Part shown: one piece after another, positions 41,437 through 49,669 of the stretch
How positions within the stretch are numbered: the stretch's first letter is position 1
Layout of the letters: each line of letters starts with the position of its first letter
Assembly (NCBI RefSeq): GCF_018130765.1
Contig: NZ_JAFCJZ010000019.1
Location: 1 to 64,000, forward strand
From: Bradyrhizobium iriomotense
GTDB taxonomy: Bacteria > Pseudomonadota > Alphaproteobacteria > Rhizobiales > Xanthobacteraceae
Direction of reading: 5' to 3'
DNA: 64,000 bases
Made by a program: the position numbers and the translations under genes
The notes under the pieces: model-generated
What the model was told of the DNA's origin: nothing
The model's database searches: none
Seen by the model: only the letters and a program-made list of their open reading frames with translations

Positions 41437-43065
41437 ATGGCAACGAGCGCAGCGGCACACGGCGATCACGCGCAAGACCACGGACATGACCACGAGCACG
41501 CCCATCCGACCGGATGGCGGCGCTACGTCTATTCGACCAACCACAAGGACATCGGCACGATGTACCTGATCTTCGCGGTCATCGCCGGCGTCATCGGTGC
41601 CGCGATGTCGATCGCGATCCGGGCCGAGCTGATGTATCCGGGCGTGCAGATCTTCCACGAAACGCACACCTACAACGTTTTCGTGACCTCGCACGGCCTG
41701 ATCATGATCTTCTTCATGGTCATGCCCGCGATGATCGGCGGCTTCGGCAACTGGTTCGTGCCGCTGATGATTGGCGCGCCCGACATGGCGTTCCCGCGCA
41801 TGAACAACATCTCGTTCTGGCTGCTGCCGGCCTCCTTCGGCCTGCTGCTGATGTCGACCTTCGTCGAGGGCGAGCCGGGTGCCAACGGCGTCGGCGCCGG
41901 CTGGACCATGTACGTTCCGCTGTCGAGCTCCGGCCATCCGGGCCCGGCCGTCGACTTCGCGATCCTGTCGCTGCATCTGGCGGGCGCCTCGTCGATCCTC
42001 GGTGCCATCAACTTCATCACCACGATCTTCAACATGCGCGCGCCGGGCATGACCCTGCACAAGATGCCGCTGTTCGTGTGGTCGATCCTGGTGACGGTGT
42101 TCCTGCTGCTGCTGTCGCTGCCGGTGCTCGCCGGTGCGATCACCATGCTGCTCACCGACCGCAATTTCGGCACGACGTTCTTCGCGCCCGACGGCGGCGG
42201 CGATCCCGTGCTGTTCCAGCACCTGTTCTGGTTCTTCGGCCACCCCGAAGTGTACATCCTGATCCTGCCCGGCTTCGGCATGATCAGCCAGATCGTCTCC
42301 ACCTTCTCGCGCAAGCCCGTGTTCGGCTATCTCGGCATGGCCTACGCCATGGTCGCGATCGGCGGCATCGGCTTCGTGGTGTGGGCGCACCACATGTACA
42401 CGGTCGGCATGTCCTCGGCGACGCAGGCCTATTTCGTCGCCGCCACGATGGTGATCGCGGTTCCGACCGGCGTCAAAATCTTCTCGTGGATCGCCACGAT
42501 GTGGGGCGGCTCGATCGAATTCCGCGCTCCCATGATCTGGGCGGTCGGCTTCATCTTCCTGTTCACGGTCGGTGGCGTCACCGGCGTCGTGCTGGCGAAC
42601 GCCGGCGTCGACCGCGTGCTGCAGGAGACCTACTACGTCGTCGCGCACTTCCACTACGTGCTGTCGCTCGGCGCGGTGTTCGCGATCTTCGCCGGCTGGT
42701 ACTACTGGTTCCCGAAGATGACGGGCTACATGTACAACGAGAGCCTCGCGAAGGCGCACTTCTGGGTCACCTTCATCGGCGTCAACCTGGTGTTCTTCCC
42801 GCAGCATTTCCTCGGCCTGTCGGGCATGCCGCGCCGCTACGTCGACTATCCCGACGCGTTCGCAGGCTGGAACCTGGTCTCCTCGGTCGGCTCCTACATC
42901 TCCGGCTTCGGCGTGCTGATCTTCCTCTACTGCGTGATCGACGCCTTCATGAAGAAGGTGCCGGCGGGCGCCAATCCCTGGGGGGCGGGCGCGACCACGC
43001 TGGAGTGGACGCTGCCCTCGCCGCCGCCCTTCCACCAGTTCGAAGTGCTGCCCCGCGTGCAGTGA
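41437..43065 (+). CDS. coxA: Cytochrome c oxidase subunit I
   Basis: The catalytic subunit with haem a, haem a3 and CuB, and the proton channels. The 542-residue protein has twelve membrane helices. STNHKDIGTMYLIF starts the core, HGLIMIFFMVMPAMIGGFGN is helix II with a haem a ligand, HPEVYILILPGFGMISQ has the CuB His with the cross-linked Tyr, and AHFHYVLSLGAVFAIFAGWY has the last haem ligands. Before the core there is a His-rich tail at residues 7-24 (AHGDHAQDHGHDHEHAH) that could bind copper. ATG at 41437 has AGGCAGGA upstream. A stable hairpin separates it from ctaB. Confidence 0.97.
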   Translation: MATSAAAHGDHAQDHGHDHEHAHPTGWRRYVYSTNHKDIGTMYLIFAVIAGVIGAAMSIAIRAELMYPGVQIFHETHTYNVFVTSHGLIMIFFMVMPAMIGGFGNWFVPLMIGAPDMAFPRMNNISFWLLPASFGLLLMSTFVEGEPGANGVGAGWTMYVPLSSSGHPGPAVDFAILSLHLAGASSILGAINFITTIFNMRAPGMTLHKMPLFVWSILVTVFLLLLSLPVLAGAITMLLTDRNFGTTFFAPDGGGDPVLFQHLFWFFGHPEVYILILPGFGMISQIVSTFSRKPVFGYLGMAYAMVAIGGIGFVVWAHHMYTVGMSSATQAYFVAATMVIAVPTGVKIFSWIATMWGGSIEFRAPMIWAVGFIFLFTVGGVTGVVLANAGVDRVLQETYYVVAHFHYVLSLGAVFAIFAGWYYWFPKMTGYMYNESLAKAHFWVTFIGVNLVFFPQHFLGLSGMPRRYVDYPDAFAGWNLVSSVGSYISGFGVLIFLYCVIDAFMKKVPAGANPWGAGATTLEWTLPSPPPFHQFEVLPRVQ

Positions 43066-43073
43066 TCGATCTC

Positions 43074-43100
43074 CCGCGGCGCCCGTGACGGGCGCCGCGG
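43074..43100 (+). promoter_or_regulatory. 12-bp perfect hairpin between coxA and ctaB
   Basis: CCGCGGCGCCCG, loop TGA, CGGGCGCCGCGG. No T run follows, so it is not a standard terminator. It may stabilise the 3' end of the coxBA message or lower expression of the assembly genes that follow, which would suit the higher need for structural subunits. Confidence 0.6.
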
Positions 43101-43126
43101 CTCTATAACGAAGCGAGTTGAATTAA

Positions 43127-44071
43127 GTGTCCGTCCTCGACCACAACGCCGCCGACATCAATCCCCGCATCTCCGAAGCGGAGGTTGCCGACTACATCGC
43201 GCTGCTCAAGCCGCGGGTGATGTCGCTGGTGATCTTCACCGCGCTGGTCGGGATGGCGATGGCGCCCGGGCATTTCCATCCCGTGCTCGCGATCACCTCG
43301 CTGCTCTGCATCGCAGTCGGTGCCGGCGCCTCCGGCGCGCTCAACATGGCGCTCGAAGGCGACATCGACGCCAAGATGTCGCGCACGGCTAACCGGCCAA
43401 TCCCGCGCGGCCGCATCACCCGCCCCGAGGCGATGGCGTTCGGCACGACGCTCGCCTTCTTCTCGGTGATGACGCTCGGCATCCTCGTCAACTGGATCGC
43501 GGGCGCGCTGCTCGCCTTCACCATCTTCTTCTATGTCGTAATCTACACGATGTGGCTGAAGCGCTGGACCGCGCAGAACATCGTGATCGGCGGCGCCGCC
43601 GGCGCGCTGCCGCCGGTCGTGGCCTGGGCCGCGGTGACCGGCACGGTCGACGTCGAGCCGCTGCTGCTGTTCGCCATCATCTTCTTTTGGACCCCGCCGC
43701 ACTTCTGGGCGCTGGCGCTGTTCCGCTCCGACGATTATGCGCGCGCCGGCATTCCGATGCTGCCCAACGTCGCCGGCCCCGACGCGACGCGTCTGCAGAT
43801 CCTGCTCTACACCATCGTGCTGATCGCGGTGGCCGCTGCGCCCTGGGCGCTCGGCTATTTCGATGCCGTCTATGGCGTGGTCTCGCTGATCCTCGGCGCC
43901 GGCATGCTGGTGCTCGCCATCAACGTCTATCTGCGCCGCGAGCGCAGCCAGTCGCTGCGTGCGACGCGAAAACTGTTTGCTTTCTCGATCCTGTATCTGT
44001 TCGCGCTGTTCGCGACCCTGCTGGCCGAGGTCGTCTACCGGGCGCTTGCTCCGATGGTTGGGGGCGCATGA
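43127..44071 (+). CDS. ctaB: Protoheme IX farnesyltransferase (haem o synthase)
   Basis: Attaches a farnesyl chain to haem b to make haem o, the precursor of haem a for the oxidase. It is an integral membrane protein of 314 residues with eight to nine helices. The prenyl-diphosphate loop is the Asp-rich segment NMALEGDIDAKMSRTANRPI, and DYARAGIPMLPNVAGPDATR is the second conserved loop. LLKPRVMSLVIFTALVGMA is the usual first helix. The start is GTG, with AAGCGAG upstream. It lies between coxA and the assembly genes. Confidence 0.95.
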   Translation: MSVLDHNAADINPRISEAEVADYIALLKPRVMSLVIFTALVGMAMAPGHFHPVLAITSLLCIAVGAGASGALNMALEGDIDAKMSRTANRPIPRGRITRPEAMAFGTTLAFFSVMTLGILVNWIAGALLAFTIFFYVVIYTMWLKRWTAQNIVIGGAAGALPPVVAWAAVTGTVDVEPLLLFAIIFFWTPPHFWALALFRSDDYARAGIPMLPNVAGPDATRLQILLYTIVLIAVAAAPWALGYFDAVYGVVSLILGAGMLVLAINVYLRRERSQSLRATRKLFAFSILYLFALFATLLAEVVYRALAPMVGGA

Positions 44072-44078
44072 GGCAGGA

Positions 44079-44243
44079 ATGGCTGACAAACCCGAGCCAG
44101 ATGGAATCGTCCTCACCGAGGCGCAGCAGAAGAGCCGTCGTCAGCGCTCCATTGCCATTGCTTTGGCGCTCGGCGTGCTCGTGGTGCTGTTCTTTGCCGT
44201 CACCCTGGTCAAGGGACCGGCAGTGCTAGTCCGGCCGATGTAG
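44079..44243 (+). CDS. Small single-helix protein of the cox operon (CoxF-like)
   Basis: A 54-residue protein with a charged N-terminal part (ADKPEPDGIVLTEAQQKSRR) and one membrane helix (SIAIALALGVLVVLFFAVTL). Small proteins of this kind lie between ctaB and ctaG in many alphaproteobacteria and have been called CoxF; the role is not established, but it is presumed to help assembly or stability. AGGCAGGA lies just before the ATG. It is seven bases after ctaB and five bases before ctaG, so co-translation is likely. Confidence 0.8.
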   Translation: MADKPEPDGIVLTEAQQKSRRQRSIAIALALGVLVVLFFAVTLVKGPAVLVRPM

Positions 44244-44248
44244 GAAAC

Positions 44249-44887
44249 ATGGATCACGAGCCGACCATATCGCGGGACGTCAGCGCCAAGCCGGCCAAAG
44301 GCCGCGGGCTGGGCCGTGATGTGGTGGTTGCGTCCATCTGCGGCGGCGTGGTTGCGCTGATGGTCGGCGCCTCCTATGCGGCGGTGCCGTTCTACAACTG
44401 GTTCTGCCGCGCCACCGGCTTCAACGGCACGACGCAGGTCGCGACCTCCGCACCGGCCACCGGGCCGATCGCACGGAAGATCGCGGTGCGTTTCGATTCC
44501 AACGTCGCGCCCGGCCTGCCCTGGAAGTTCGAGCCGGAGCAGAACGAGATCGAGGTCAATATCGGCCAGGTCGTAACCGTCTTCTACACCGTGACCAACC
44601 AGGCCGCGCGCACCACCGCAGGGCAAGCGGCCTACAACGTCGCGCCGCTGACGGTCGGCTCCTACTTCCAGAAGATCAACTGCTTCTGCTTCACCGAGCA
44701 GACCATGGCGCCGGGCGAGAAGCGCGAGATGCCGGTCGTGTTCTACGTCGATCCCTCGATCGCCGACGATCACGAGAACGACGGGCTGGGCACGATCACG
44801 CTGTCCTACACGTTCTATCCGGTGAAGGATCCGGTGGTGAAGCCGCTCGCATCGGGCGAAGCCGACAGACGCAAGGGAAATCTCTGA
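44249..44887 (+). CDS. ctaG: Cytochrome c oxidase assembly protein CtaG (Cox11)
   Basis: Delivers copper to the CuB site of subunit I. The 212-residue protein has one N-terminal helix (VVVASICGGVVALMVGASYA) and a periplasmic immunoglobulin-like domain. The copper-binding CFCF motif is present in YFQKINCFCFTEQTMAPGEK, and the third cysteine is in YNWFCRATGFNGTTQ. The order ctaB, small protein, ctaG, coxC is standard for this cluster. Confidence 0.96.
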   Translation: MDHEPTISRDVSAKPAKGRGLGRDVVVASICGGVVALMVGASYAAVPFYNWFCRATGFNGTTQVATSAPATGPIARKIAVRFDSNVAPGLPWKFEPEQNEIEVNIGQVVTVFYTVTNQAARTTAGQAAYNVAPLTVGSYFQKINCFCFTEQTMAPGEKREMPVVFYVDPSIADDHENDGLGTITLSYTFYPVKDPVVKPLASGEADRRKGNL

Positions 44888-44965
44888 CCGCCGGGCTTAC
44901 GCCCGAAAGGTTGGAAACAAGGGGATAAGTGCCTGATAGGCACGGGATTGAGGAGAGAGACGGAA

Positions 44966-45862
44966 ATGGCTACGGCGCAAGGCAAGCATCACGACTATCA
45001 CCTCGTCGATCCCTCTCCGTGGCCGGCGGTCGGCTCGCTCTCGGCCTTCATCATGGCGGTCGGCGCGATTGCCTGGATGCATCACATGTTCGCGGCCGCC
45101 CCGATCGTGTTCGGCGTCGGCACCGTCGGCGTGCTCTACACCATGGCAAGCTGGTGGGGCGATGTGATCAAGGAAGCCCAGTACAAGGGCGACCACACCC
45201 GCGTCGTGCAGCTGCATCACCGCTACGGCATGATCCTGTTCATCGCCTCCGAGGTGATGTTCTTCGTGGCCTGGTTCTGGGCCTATTTCAACGCGGCGCT
45301 GTTTCCGGCCGACGCCGTCCACGCCACCCGCGATGCCGTGTTCGGCTGCGGCCTCGGCACCCAGGCCGGCGCCTGCGCGGTCCCCGGCACCTGGCCGCCG
45401 AAGGGCATCGAGACCTTCGATCCCTGGCACCTGCCGCTCCTGAACACGCTGATCCTGCTGACGTCGGGCACCACCGTGACCTGGGCCCACCACGCGCTGC
45501 TCGAGAACGATCGCCAGGGCCTGAAATACGGCCTGATCCTCACCGTCGTGCTCGGCGCGCTCTTCACCTGCGTGCAGGCCTATGAGTACAGCCACGCGGC
45601 CTTCTCCTTCGCCGGCAACGTCTATGGCGCGACCTTCTTCATGGCGACCGGCTTCCACGGCTTCCACGTGCTGGTCGGCACCATCTTCCTGATCGTGTGC
45701 CTTGCGCGCGCCTATGCCGGCCACTTCACGCCGAAGCAGCACCTCGGTTTCGAGTTTGCCGCCTGGTACTGGCACTTCGTCGACGTGGTCTGGCTGTTCC
45801 TGTTCCTCTGCATCTATGTGTGGGGACACGGTGCCGAGACCATGGCTCACGGCGCGCACTGA
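44966..45862 (+). CDS. coxC: Cytochrome c oxidase subunit III
   Basis: The third core subunit, which stabilises subunit I, 298 residues with seven hydrophobic helices. HHDYHLVDPSPWPAVGSLSA is the typical N terminus; HHRYGMILFIASEVMFFVAW and GFHGFHVLVGTIFLIVCLAR are the strongest family segments, and the C terminus ends WYWHFVDVVWLFLFLCIYVW. ATG at 44966 follows GGAGAGAGACGGAA; a TTG at 44948 is in frame but not needed. A hairpin lies just after the stop, before the DUF983 gene. Confidence 0.97.
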   Translation: MATAQGKHHDYHLVDPSPWPAVGSLSAFIMAVGAIAWMHHMFAAAPIVFGVGTVGVLYTMASWWGDVIKEAQYKGDHTRVVQLHHRYGMILFIASEVMFFVAWFWAYFNAALFPADAVHATRDAVFGCGLGTQAGACAVPGTWPPKGIETFDPWHLPLLNTLILLTSGTTVTWAHHALLENDRQGLKYGLILTVVLGALFTCVQAYEYSHAAFSFAGNVYGATFFMATGFHGFHVLVGTIFLIVCLARAYAGHFTPKQHLGFEFAAWYWHFVDVVWLFLFLCIYVWGHGAETMAHGAH

Positions 45863-45880
45863 GCTGTGATGGATTGATTG

Positions 45881-45908
45881 GAAAGGGCGGCCGCAGGGCC
45901 GCCCTTTC
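45881..45908 (+). terminator. Hairpin after coxC
   Basis: GAAAGGGCGGCC, loop GCAG, GGCCGCCCTTTC, followed by a weakly T-rich GCTTTCC. It may be a partial terminator between the structural oxidase genes and the DUF983-SURF1 pair, or an RNA-stabilising hairpin. Confidence 0.7.
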
Positions 45909-45959
45909 GCTTTCCGGTCGCCGAAAGATTCTGCGGAAAATGTGATAAAGTAGGCCGTC

Positions 45960-46361
45960 ATGAACGATACCGCCGGTCCATCCGAGCCCCAAACCACCGT
46001 CCTGCAAAGCGCGCTACGCGGGCTTGCCTGCAAATGTCCGCGCTGCGGCCAGGGCAAGCTCTATGCGGGCTTCCTCAACCTCGCCCCCGCTTGCGATCGC
46101 TGCGGCCTCGACTATGCCTTCATCGACTCCGGCGACGGCCCCGCGATCTTCATCATCATGCTGGCCGGCGCCATCGTGGTCGGCTGCGCGCTCGTCGTCG
46201 AGGTCAAGTACCAGCCGCCGTTCTGGCTGCATGCGGTGCTCTGGCTGCCGCTGATCCTCGCCACCACGCTGCTGCCGCTGCGCTCGATGAAGTCGCTGCT
46301 GATCGCGCTGCAATTCCACCACAAGGCGGCGCCGGGCCGGCTGATCGACCGCGCGAAATGA
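45960..46361 (+). CDS. DUF983 family protein
   Basis: A 133-residue protein with a zinc-ribbon-like start (CKCPRCGQGKLYAGFLNLAP, then CDRCGLDY) and two hydrophobic segments (FIIMLAGAIVVGCALVVEVK and FWLHAVLWLPLILATTLLPL). DUF983 proteins occur in cox clusters of alphaproteobacteria and are thought to be oxidase-associated; a metal or assembly role is plausible but not shown. Its stop overlaps the SURF1 ATG by four bases (ATGA). Confidence 0.9.
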   Translation: MNDTAGPSEPQTTVLQSALRGLACKCPRCGQGKLYAGFLNLAPACDRCGLDYAFIDSGDGPAIFIIMLAGAIVVGCALVVEVKYQPPFWLHAVLWLPLILATTLLPLRSMKSLLIALQFHHKAAPGRLIDRAK

Positions 46362-47110
46362 GAGAGACTGCGCGCAAGCCCCGCGTGGCCGGCTTCGCGC
46401 TGTTCACGCTGGCCCTGACCGCTTCCTTCGTCGCGCTCGGCGTCTGGCAATTGCAGCGCCGGACCGCCAAGCACGAGCTGATCGCGGCGCTCACCGAGCG
46501 TCTGGCAGCGGCTCCCATTGCGCTGCCGCCGGCTGGACAATGGGCTGCGCTGAATCCCGCCCGCGATGAATTCCGCCGCGTCAGCTTCACCGCGACCTAT
46601 GCCCCGCTGCCAGACGCGATGGTCTATTCGTCCGGCTCGGCCGTACGCAAGGACGCTTCAGGTCCCGGCACCTGGGCCTTCCTGCCGGCGCGGCTTGCGG
46701 CCGGCGAGATGGTCGTGATCGATGCGGGCTTCATCGAGAACACGATGCAGGATCGCAGCGTCGAGGATCGTGCGGTGAAGAAGCTCGTCACCGGACAGCC
46801 GATCGCGCTCACCGGCTATCTCCGCTTCCCCGAGGCACCTGGCTGGATGACGCCGGCGGAGAATCGCGACAAGCGGCTCTGGTTCGTGCGCGATCATCTC
46901 GCGATCGCAAGCGCGCTTGGCTGGGGCGCGGTGGCGCCGTTCTATGTCGACCTGGAGCAGCCGGCGCCGCAAAACGGAATTCCGCGCCCCGGTGCGCTGG
47001 ACGTGCATCTGAAGGATGACCACCTGCAATACGCCATCACCTGGTTCACGCTCGCAGGAGCGGTGCTGATCGCGTTCGGCGTTTGGGTGAGAGCCCGGCG
47101 CGAAGGTTAA
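46358..47110 (+). CDS. SURF1 family oxidase assembly protein
   Basis: Assists insertion of haem a into subunit I. It is 250 residues with an N-terminal helix (VAGFALFTLALTASFVALGV), a periplasmic domain and a C-terminal helix (AITWFTLAGAVLIAFGVWVR), the standard SURF1 topology. Conserved segments are WQLQRRTAKHELIAAL, VVIDAGFI and LQYAITWF. It overlaps DUF983 and ends the cox cluster; a terminator follows at 47126-47156. Confidence 0.94.
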   Translation: MRETARKPRVAGFALFTLALTASFVALGVWQLQRRTAKHELIAALTERLAAAPIALPPAGQWAALNPARDEFRRVSFTATYAPLPDAMVYSSGSAVRKDASGPGTWAFLPARLAAGEMVVIDAGFIENTMQDRSVEDRAVKKLVTGQPIALTGYLRFPEAPGWMTPAENRDKRLWFVRDHLAIASALGWGAVAPFYVDLEQPAPQNGIPRPGALDVHLKDDHLQYAITWFTLAGAVLIAFGVWVRARREG

Positions 47111-47125
47111 CGACGCCCGTAGGTT

Positions 47126-47156
47126 CCCGGACGGAACCCGGAATCGTCCGGGGTTT
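47126..47156 (+). terminator. Terminator of the cox cluster
   Basis: CCCGGACG (47126-47133) pairs with CGTCCGGG (47145-47152), followed by GTTTATTATT. It lies 15 bases after the SURF1 stop. Confidence 0.75.
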
Positions 47157-47230
47157 ATTATTCAGTTTGGATTCACGAGTGTAATCCCAAGCCGCGTTCG
47201 AGTTTGTCCGCGGCAGACAGGGAATGCGGC

Positions 47231-47599
47231 GTGAGCGATTTCGATCAGATGGGAATTGTCGTCGACTGGGTGGATGCCTGCAGGAACGGCGACCTTGTGA
47301 TGTTGCTCGACCTCTATGCGGACGACGCGGAGGTCGAGTGCACGTGCAACGGCACGCAGCATTATCATCGCGGCCGGCGCGAGCTCGAACGCTACTGGGG
47401 ATCGCGGCTCAACGCCTACCTGGCGGCGGGTTTCGGTCTGGAGGAGATCGAGCCGGCGCCGCACGGCGTCGATCTCGAATATTCCGTCGCGGGCGCACTG
47501 CGTATTCACGCCTCGTTTCGCTTCAGCCCCGAAGGCAAGATCTACAGCACGCTGTGCACGCCCTCGCGACAGAACGCGCACGACGGCTGCGCGTGCTAG
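47231..47599 (+). CDS. NTF2-like (SnoaL-type) protein
   Basis: A 122-residue cytoplasmic protein with the NTF2-like pattern: MGIVVDWVDACRNGDLVMLL, DLYADDAEVECTCNGT, HHRG-type YHRGRRELERYWGSRL, and strands through GVDLEYSVAGALRIHASFRF. No catalytic residues can be named. GTG at 47231 follows AGGGA at a fitting distance; ATG at 47249 is a shorter alternative and TTG at 47204 a longer one. It ends four bases from the convergent histidine kinase gene. A family resemblance to a limonene-epoxide hydrolase or steroid isomerase is possible, but not claimed. Confidence 0.75.
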   Translation: MSDFDQMGIVVDWVDACRNGDLVMLLDLYADDAEVECTCNGTQHYHRGRRELERYWGSRLNAYLAAGFGLEEIEPAPHGVDLEYSVAGALRIHASFRFSPEGKIYSTLCTPSRQNAHDGCAC

Positions 47600-47603
47600 C
47601 GCA

Positions 47604-48959
47604 TCACGCGGGCGCGTCTCGCGCCCTCTCCATGGGCAGGCGGCAGCGCACATAGGTTCGGTCGTCCGCGCGCAGCAATGACAGCGACCCGCTGAGCGCG
47701 CGCACGCGCTCATGCATGCCGGTCAGGCCGCGGCCGAACACATTGCCCTCGGGAAATCCGCCGCCGTCGTCGGAGACCTCGATGACGAGCGCCTCGCCGA
47801 CGATAGCCGCCTGCACATCGGCATTGCTCGCTCCGGCATGGCGCAGCACGTTGGTCAGCGCCTCCTGGATCACGCGATAGACAGTCTGGGCCAGCGGTCC
47901 GTCGATCGCGTTGAGGCCCGGATCAATCGTGGCGGTCAGGCCGACATGCGGTGCCTGCTTGCGAAAGTTCTGAAGCAGCGTCTGCACGCTCGTCTCCAGC
48001 CCCAATTCCTCGATGTAGAGCGGGCGCAGCCGGTCGAGGATGCGGCGGTTGGTCTGCTGCAGCGCCTCCACCGACTGCAGCACCTCCTCCGCCGAATTGC
48101 CGAGATTTCCTGCCGGTGGGGAGGCCTCGATCAGCGAGATCGTGCCGGCGCGGATGCTGAACAGCAGCGGGCCGAGCTCGTCGTGGAGCTCGCGGGCGAG
48201 ATCGCGCCGCTCGTCGTCCTGGAGCGATACCAGGCGGTGCAACAGGTCGCGATTGTCCTGGCTCAATTGCGCGAGCGTTGCGGACAGGGCGTTCGCCGCC
48301 TCGCAGCTGCGCCGGATCTCCGGCGGTCCTCCGACCGGGATCGGCGTCGCGTAGTCGCCGCGCCGTATTCGCGTCAGTCCTTCGCCGAGATATTGCAGCG
48401 GGCCCACCACCGATCCCGCGAAGAGATAGGCGATGGTGCCGGTGAGCACCATCAGCACGACGACAAGGCTGGTCAGCGCGAGGAAGCCGATCCACTTCTC
48501 GAACAGGTCCGCCGACAGGTCCGGCACGAACACGATGTCGCCGACATGCCTGCCGTCAATGACCACCGGCGACGCAGCGTCAATGTCCGGCAGGGTCAAG
48601 AGGTTGAGAAACCACCGCGGAACCGTCTGGAGGTTGTGCAGGCCGTCCTTCGCGGAGGGCACGGGACCCGCCTCCACCGTGCGGAATTGGATATCGGAGG
48701 AGGTGTCCAGGGATTGGACAAACGCCTCAAGGGTCTTTTGCGGATCGTCCGAGGCGCGCAGCGTGTTATTGAGCGCGGCGGCGATCGTCTTGGTCGAGCG
48801 TCGGGCCGGCTCATTCTCGTCGGCCAGTTGACCGGTTGCAAATATCTGCAGCAATATGCCGCCCAGGACCAGCGCCGCGAGAAAACTTGCGCCGAGCGGA
48901 AGAAACAGTTGCGTCCTGAATGAAAGTCGTTGCCACATTAGGTCAATTCTAACGCGCAT
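47604..48959 (-). CDS. Sensor histidine kinase, NarL/HisKA_3 type
   Basis: A membrane-bound sensor of 451 residues. Two transmembrane segments (about 16-36, FLPLGASFLAALVLGGILLQ; about 165-187, VVVLMVLTGTIAYLFAGSVV) enclose a periplasmic domain of about 130 residues with no recognised ligand motif. A HAMP linker (VGPLQYLGEGLTRIRRGDYA) follows. The phospho-acceptor His is in ARELHDELGPLLFSIRAG, and the ATPase domain has VIQEALTNVLRHAGAS and VSDDGGGF. It is divergent from the response regulator gene 65 bases away, its likely partner. ATG at 48938 is an alternative start. Confidence 0.93.
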   Translation of the reverse strand: MRVRIDLMWQRLSFRTQLFLPLGASFLAALVLGGILLQIFATGQLADENEPARRSTKTIAAALNNTLRASDDPQKTLEAFVQSLDTSSDIQFRTVEAGPVPSAKDGLHNLQTVPRWFLNLLTLPDIDAASPVVIDGRHVGDIVFVPDLSADLFEKWIGFLALTSLVVVLMVLTGTIAYLFAGSVVGPLQYLGEGLTRIRRGDYATPIPVGGPPEIRRSCEAANALSATLAQLSQDNRDLLHRLVSLQDDERRDLARELHDELGPLLFSIRAGTISLIEASPPAGNLGNSAEEVLQSVEALQQTNRRILDRLRPLYIEELGLETSVQTLLQNFRKQAPHVGLTATIDPGLNAIDGPLAQTVYRVIQEALTNVLRHAGASNADVQAAIVGEALVIEVSDDGGGFPEGNVFGRGLTGMHERVRALSGSLSLLRADDRTYVRCRLPMERARDAPA

Positions 48960-49024
48960 CGGCGTGATTTACTCTTTCCATTTGTTCCCGCCGGTCTATG
49001 AGTCGCAAAACAAGAGAGCGCGCG

Positions 49025-49669
49025 ATGCAAGATATTGCCAAGCCGGCGACCCGGATTCTCATTGTCGATGACCACCCGGTGGTGCTGTCCGGCTGCCGCA
49101 CCCTGTTTGCCTCCGACAATTCGATCCGGATCGAAGAGGCAAGCGACGCCAAATCCGGTCACCGCGCCTATGTCAGCAAGCGGCCCGACGTCACCGTGAT
49201 CGACATCAGCCTGCCCGACGTCTCCGGCTTCGAGCTTATGCGACGCATACGCAAGGACGATCCCGAGGCCAAGATCATCATGTTCAGCATGAATGACGAT
49301 CCGGCCTTCGTGGTGCGGGCGGTCGAGCTTGGAGCCCAGGGCTATGTTTCCAAGGGCGACGATCCCCGGATCCTGCTGAAAGCGGTGCGCAAGGTGGTCG
49401 CGGGCGACAATTTCATCTCGCCGCAGCTCGCGGAGGCCGTGACCTTCTCCGGTGCCGCGATCAAGGCCAATCCGGCCTCGCAGATGACGCCGCGGGAGCT
49501 GGAGATCCTCCGCCTGCTCGGCCGTGGCGACAAGATCGTCGAGGTCGCCGAGGCGCTCGGCATCTCCTACAAGACCGTCGCCAACACCACGTCGCTGCTC
49601 AAGCAGAAGCTTGGCGCCAAGAACCATTCCGACCTGATCCGGATCGCAGTGGAAATCGGGATGGGCTGA
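49025..49669 (+). CDS. LuxR/NarL family response regulator
   Basis: A 214-residue DNA-binding regulator. The receiver domain has RILIVDDHPVVLSGCRTLFA (acidic pair), phosphorylation Asp in VTVIDISLPDVSGFELM and the conserved Lys in GYVSKGDDPRILLKAV. The LuxR-type helix-turn-helix is MTPRELEILRLLGRGDKIVE, then ISYKTVANTTSLLKQKLGAK. ATG at 49025 has AGAGAG upstream; ATG at 48998 would add nine residues (MSRKTRERA). The signal and regulon are unknown. It is encoded divergently from the kinase. Confidence 0.94.
   Translation: MQDIAKPATRILIVDDHPVVLSGCRTLFASDNSIRIEEASDAKSGHRAYVSKRPDVTVIDISLPDVSGFELMRRIRKDDPEAKIIMFSMNDDPAFVVRAVELGAQGYVSKGDDPRILLKAVRKVVAGDNFISPQLAEAVTFSGAAIKANPASQMTPRELEILRLLGRGDKIVEVAEALGISYKTVANTTSLLKQKLGAKNHSDLIRIAVEIGMG

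Noticed and set aside
45878..46357. An open frame upstream of SURF1 in the same register.
   Set aside because: It covers the DUF983 gene out of frame and is Arg-rich. SURF1 starts properly at the ATG overlapping the DUF983 stop.
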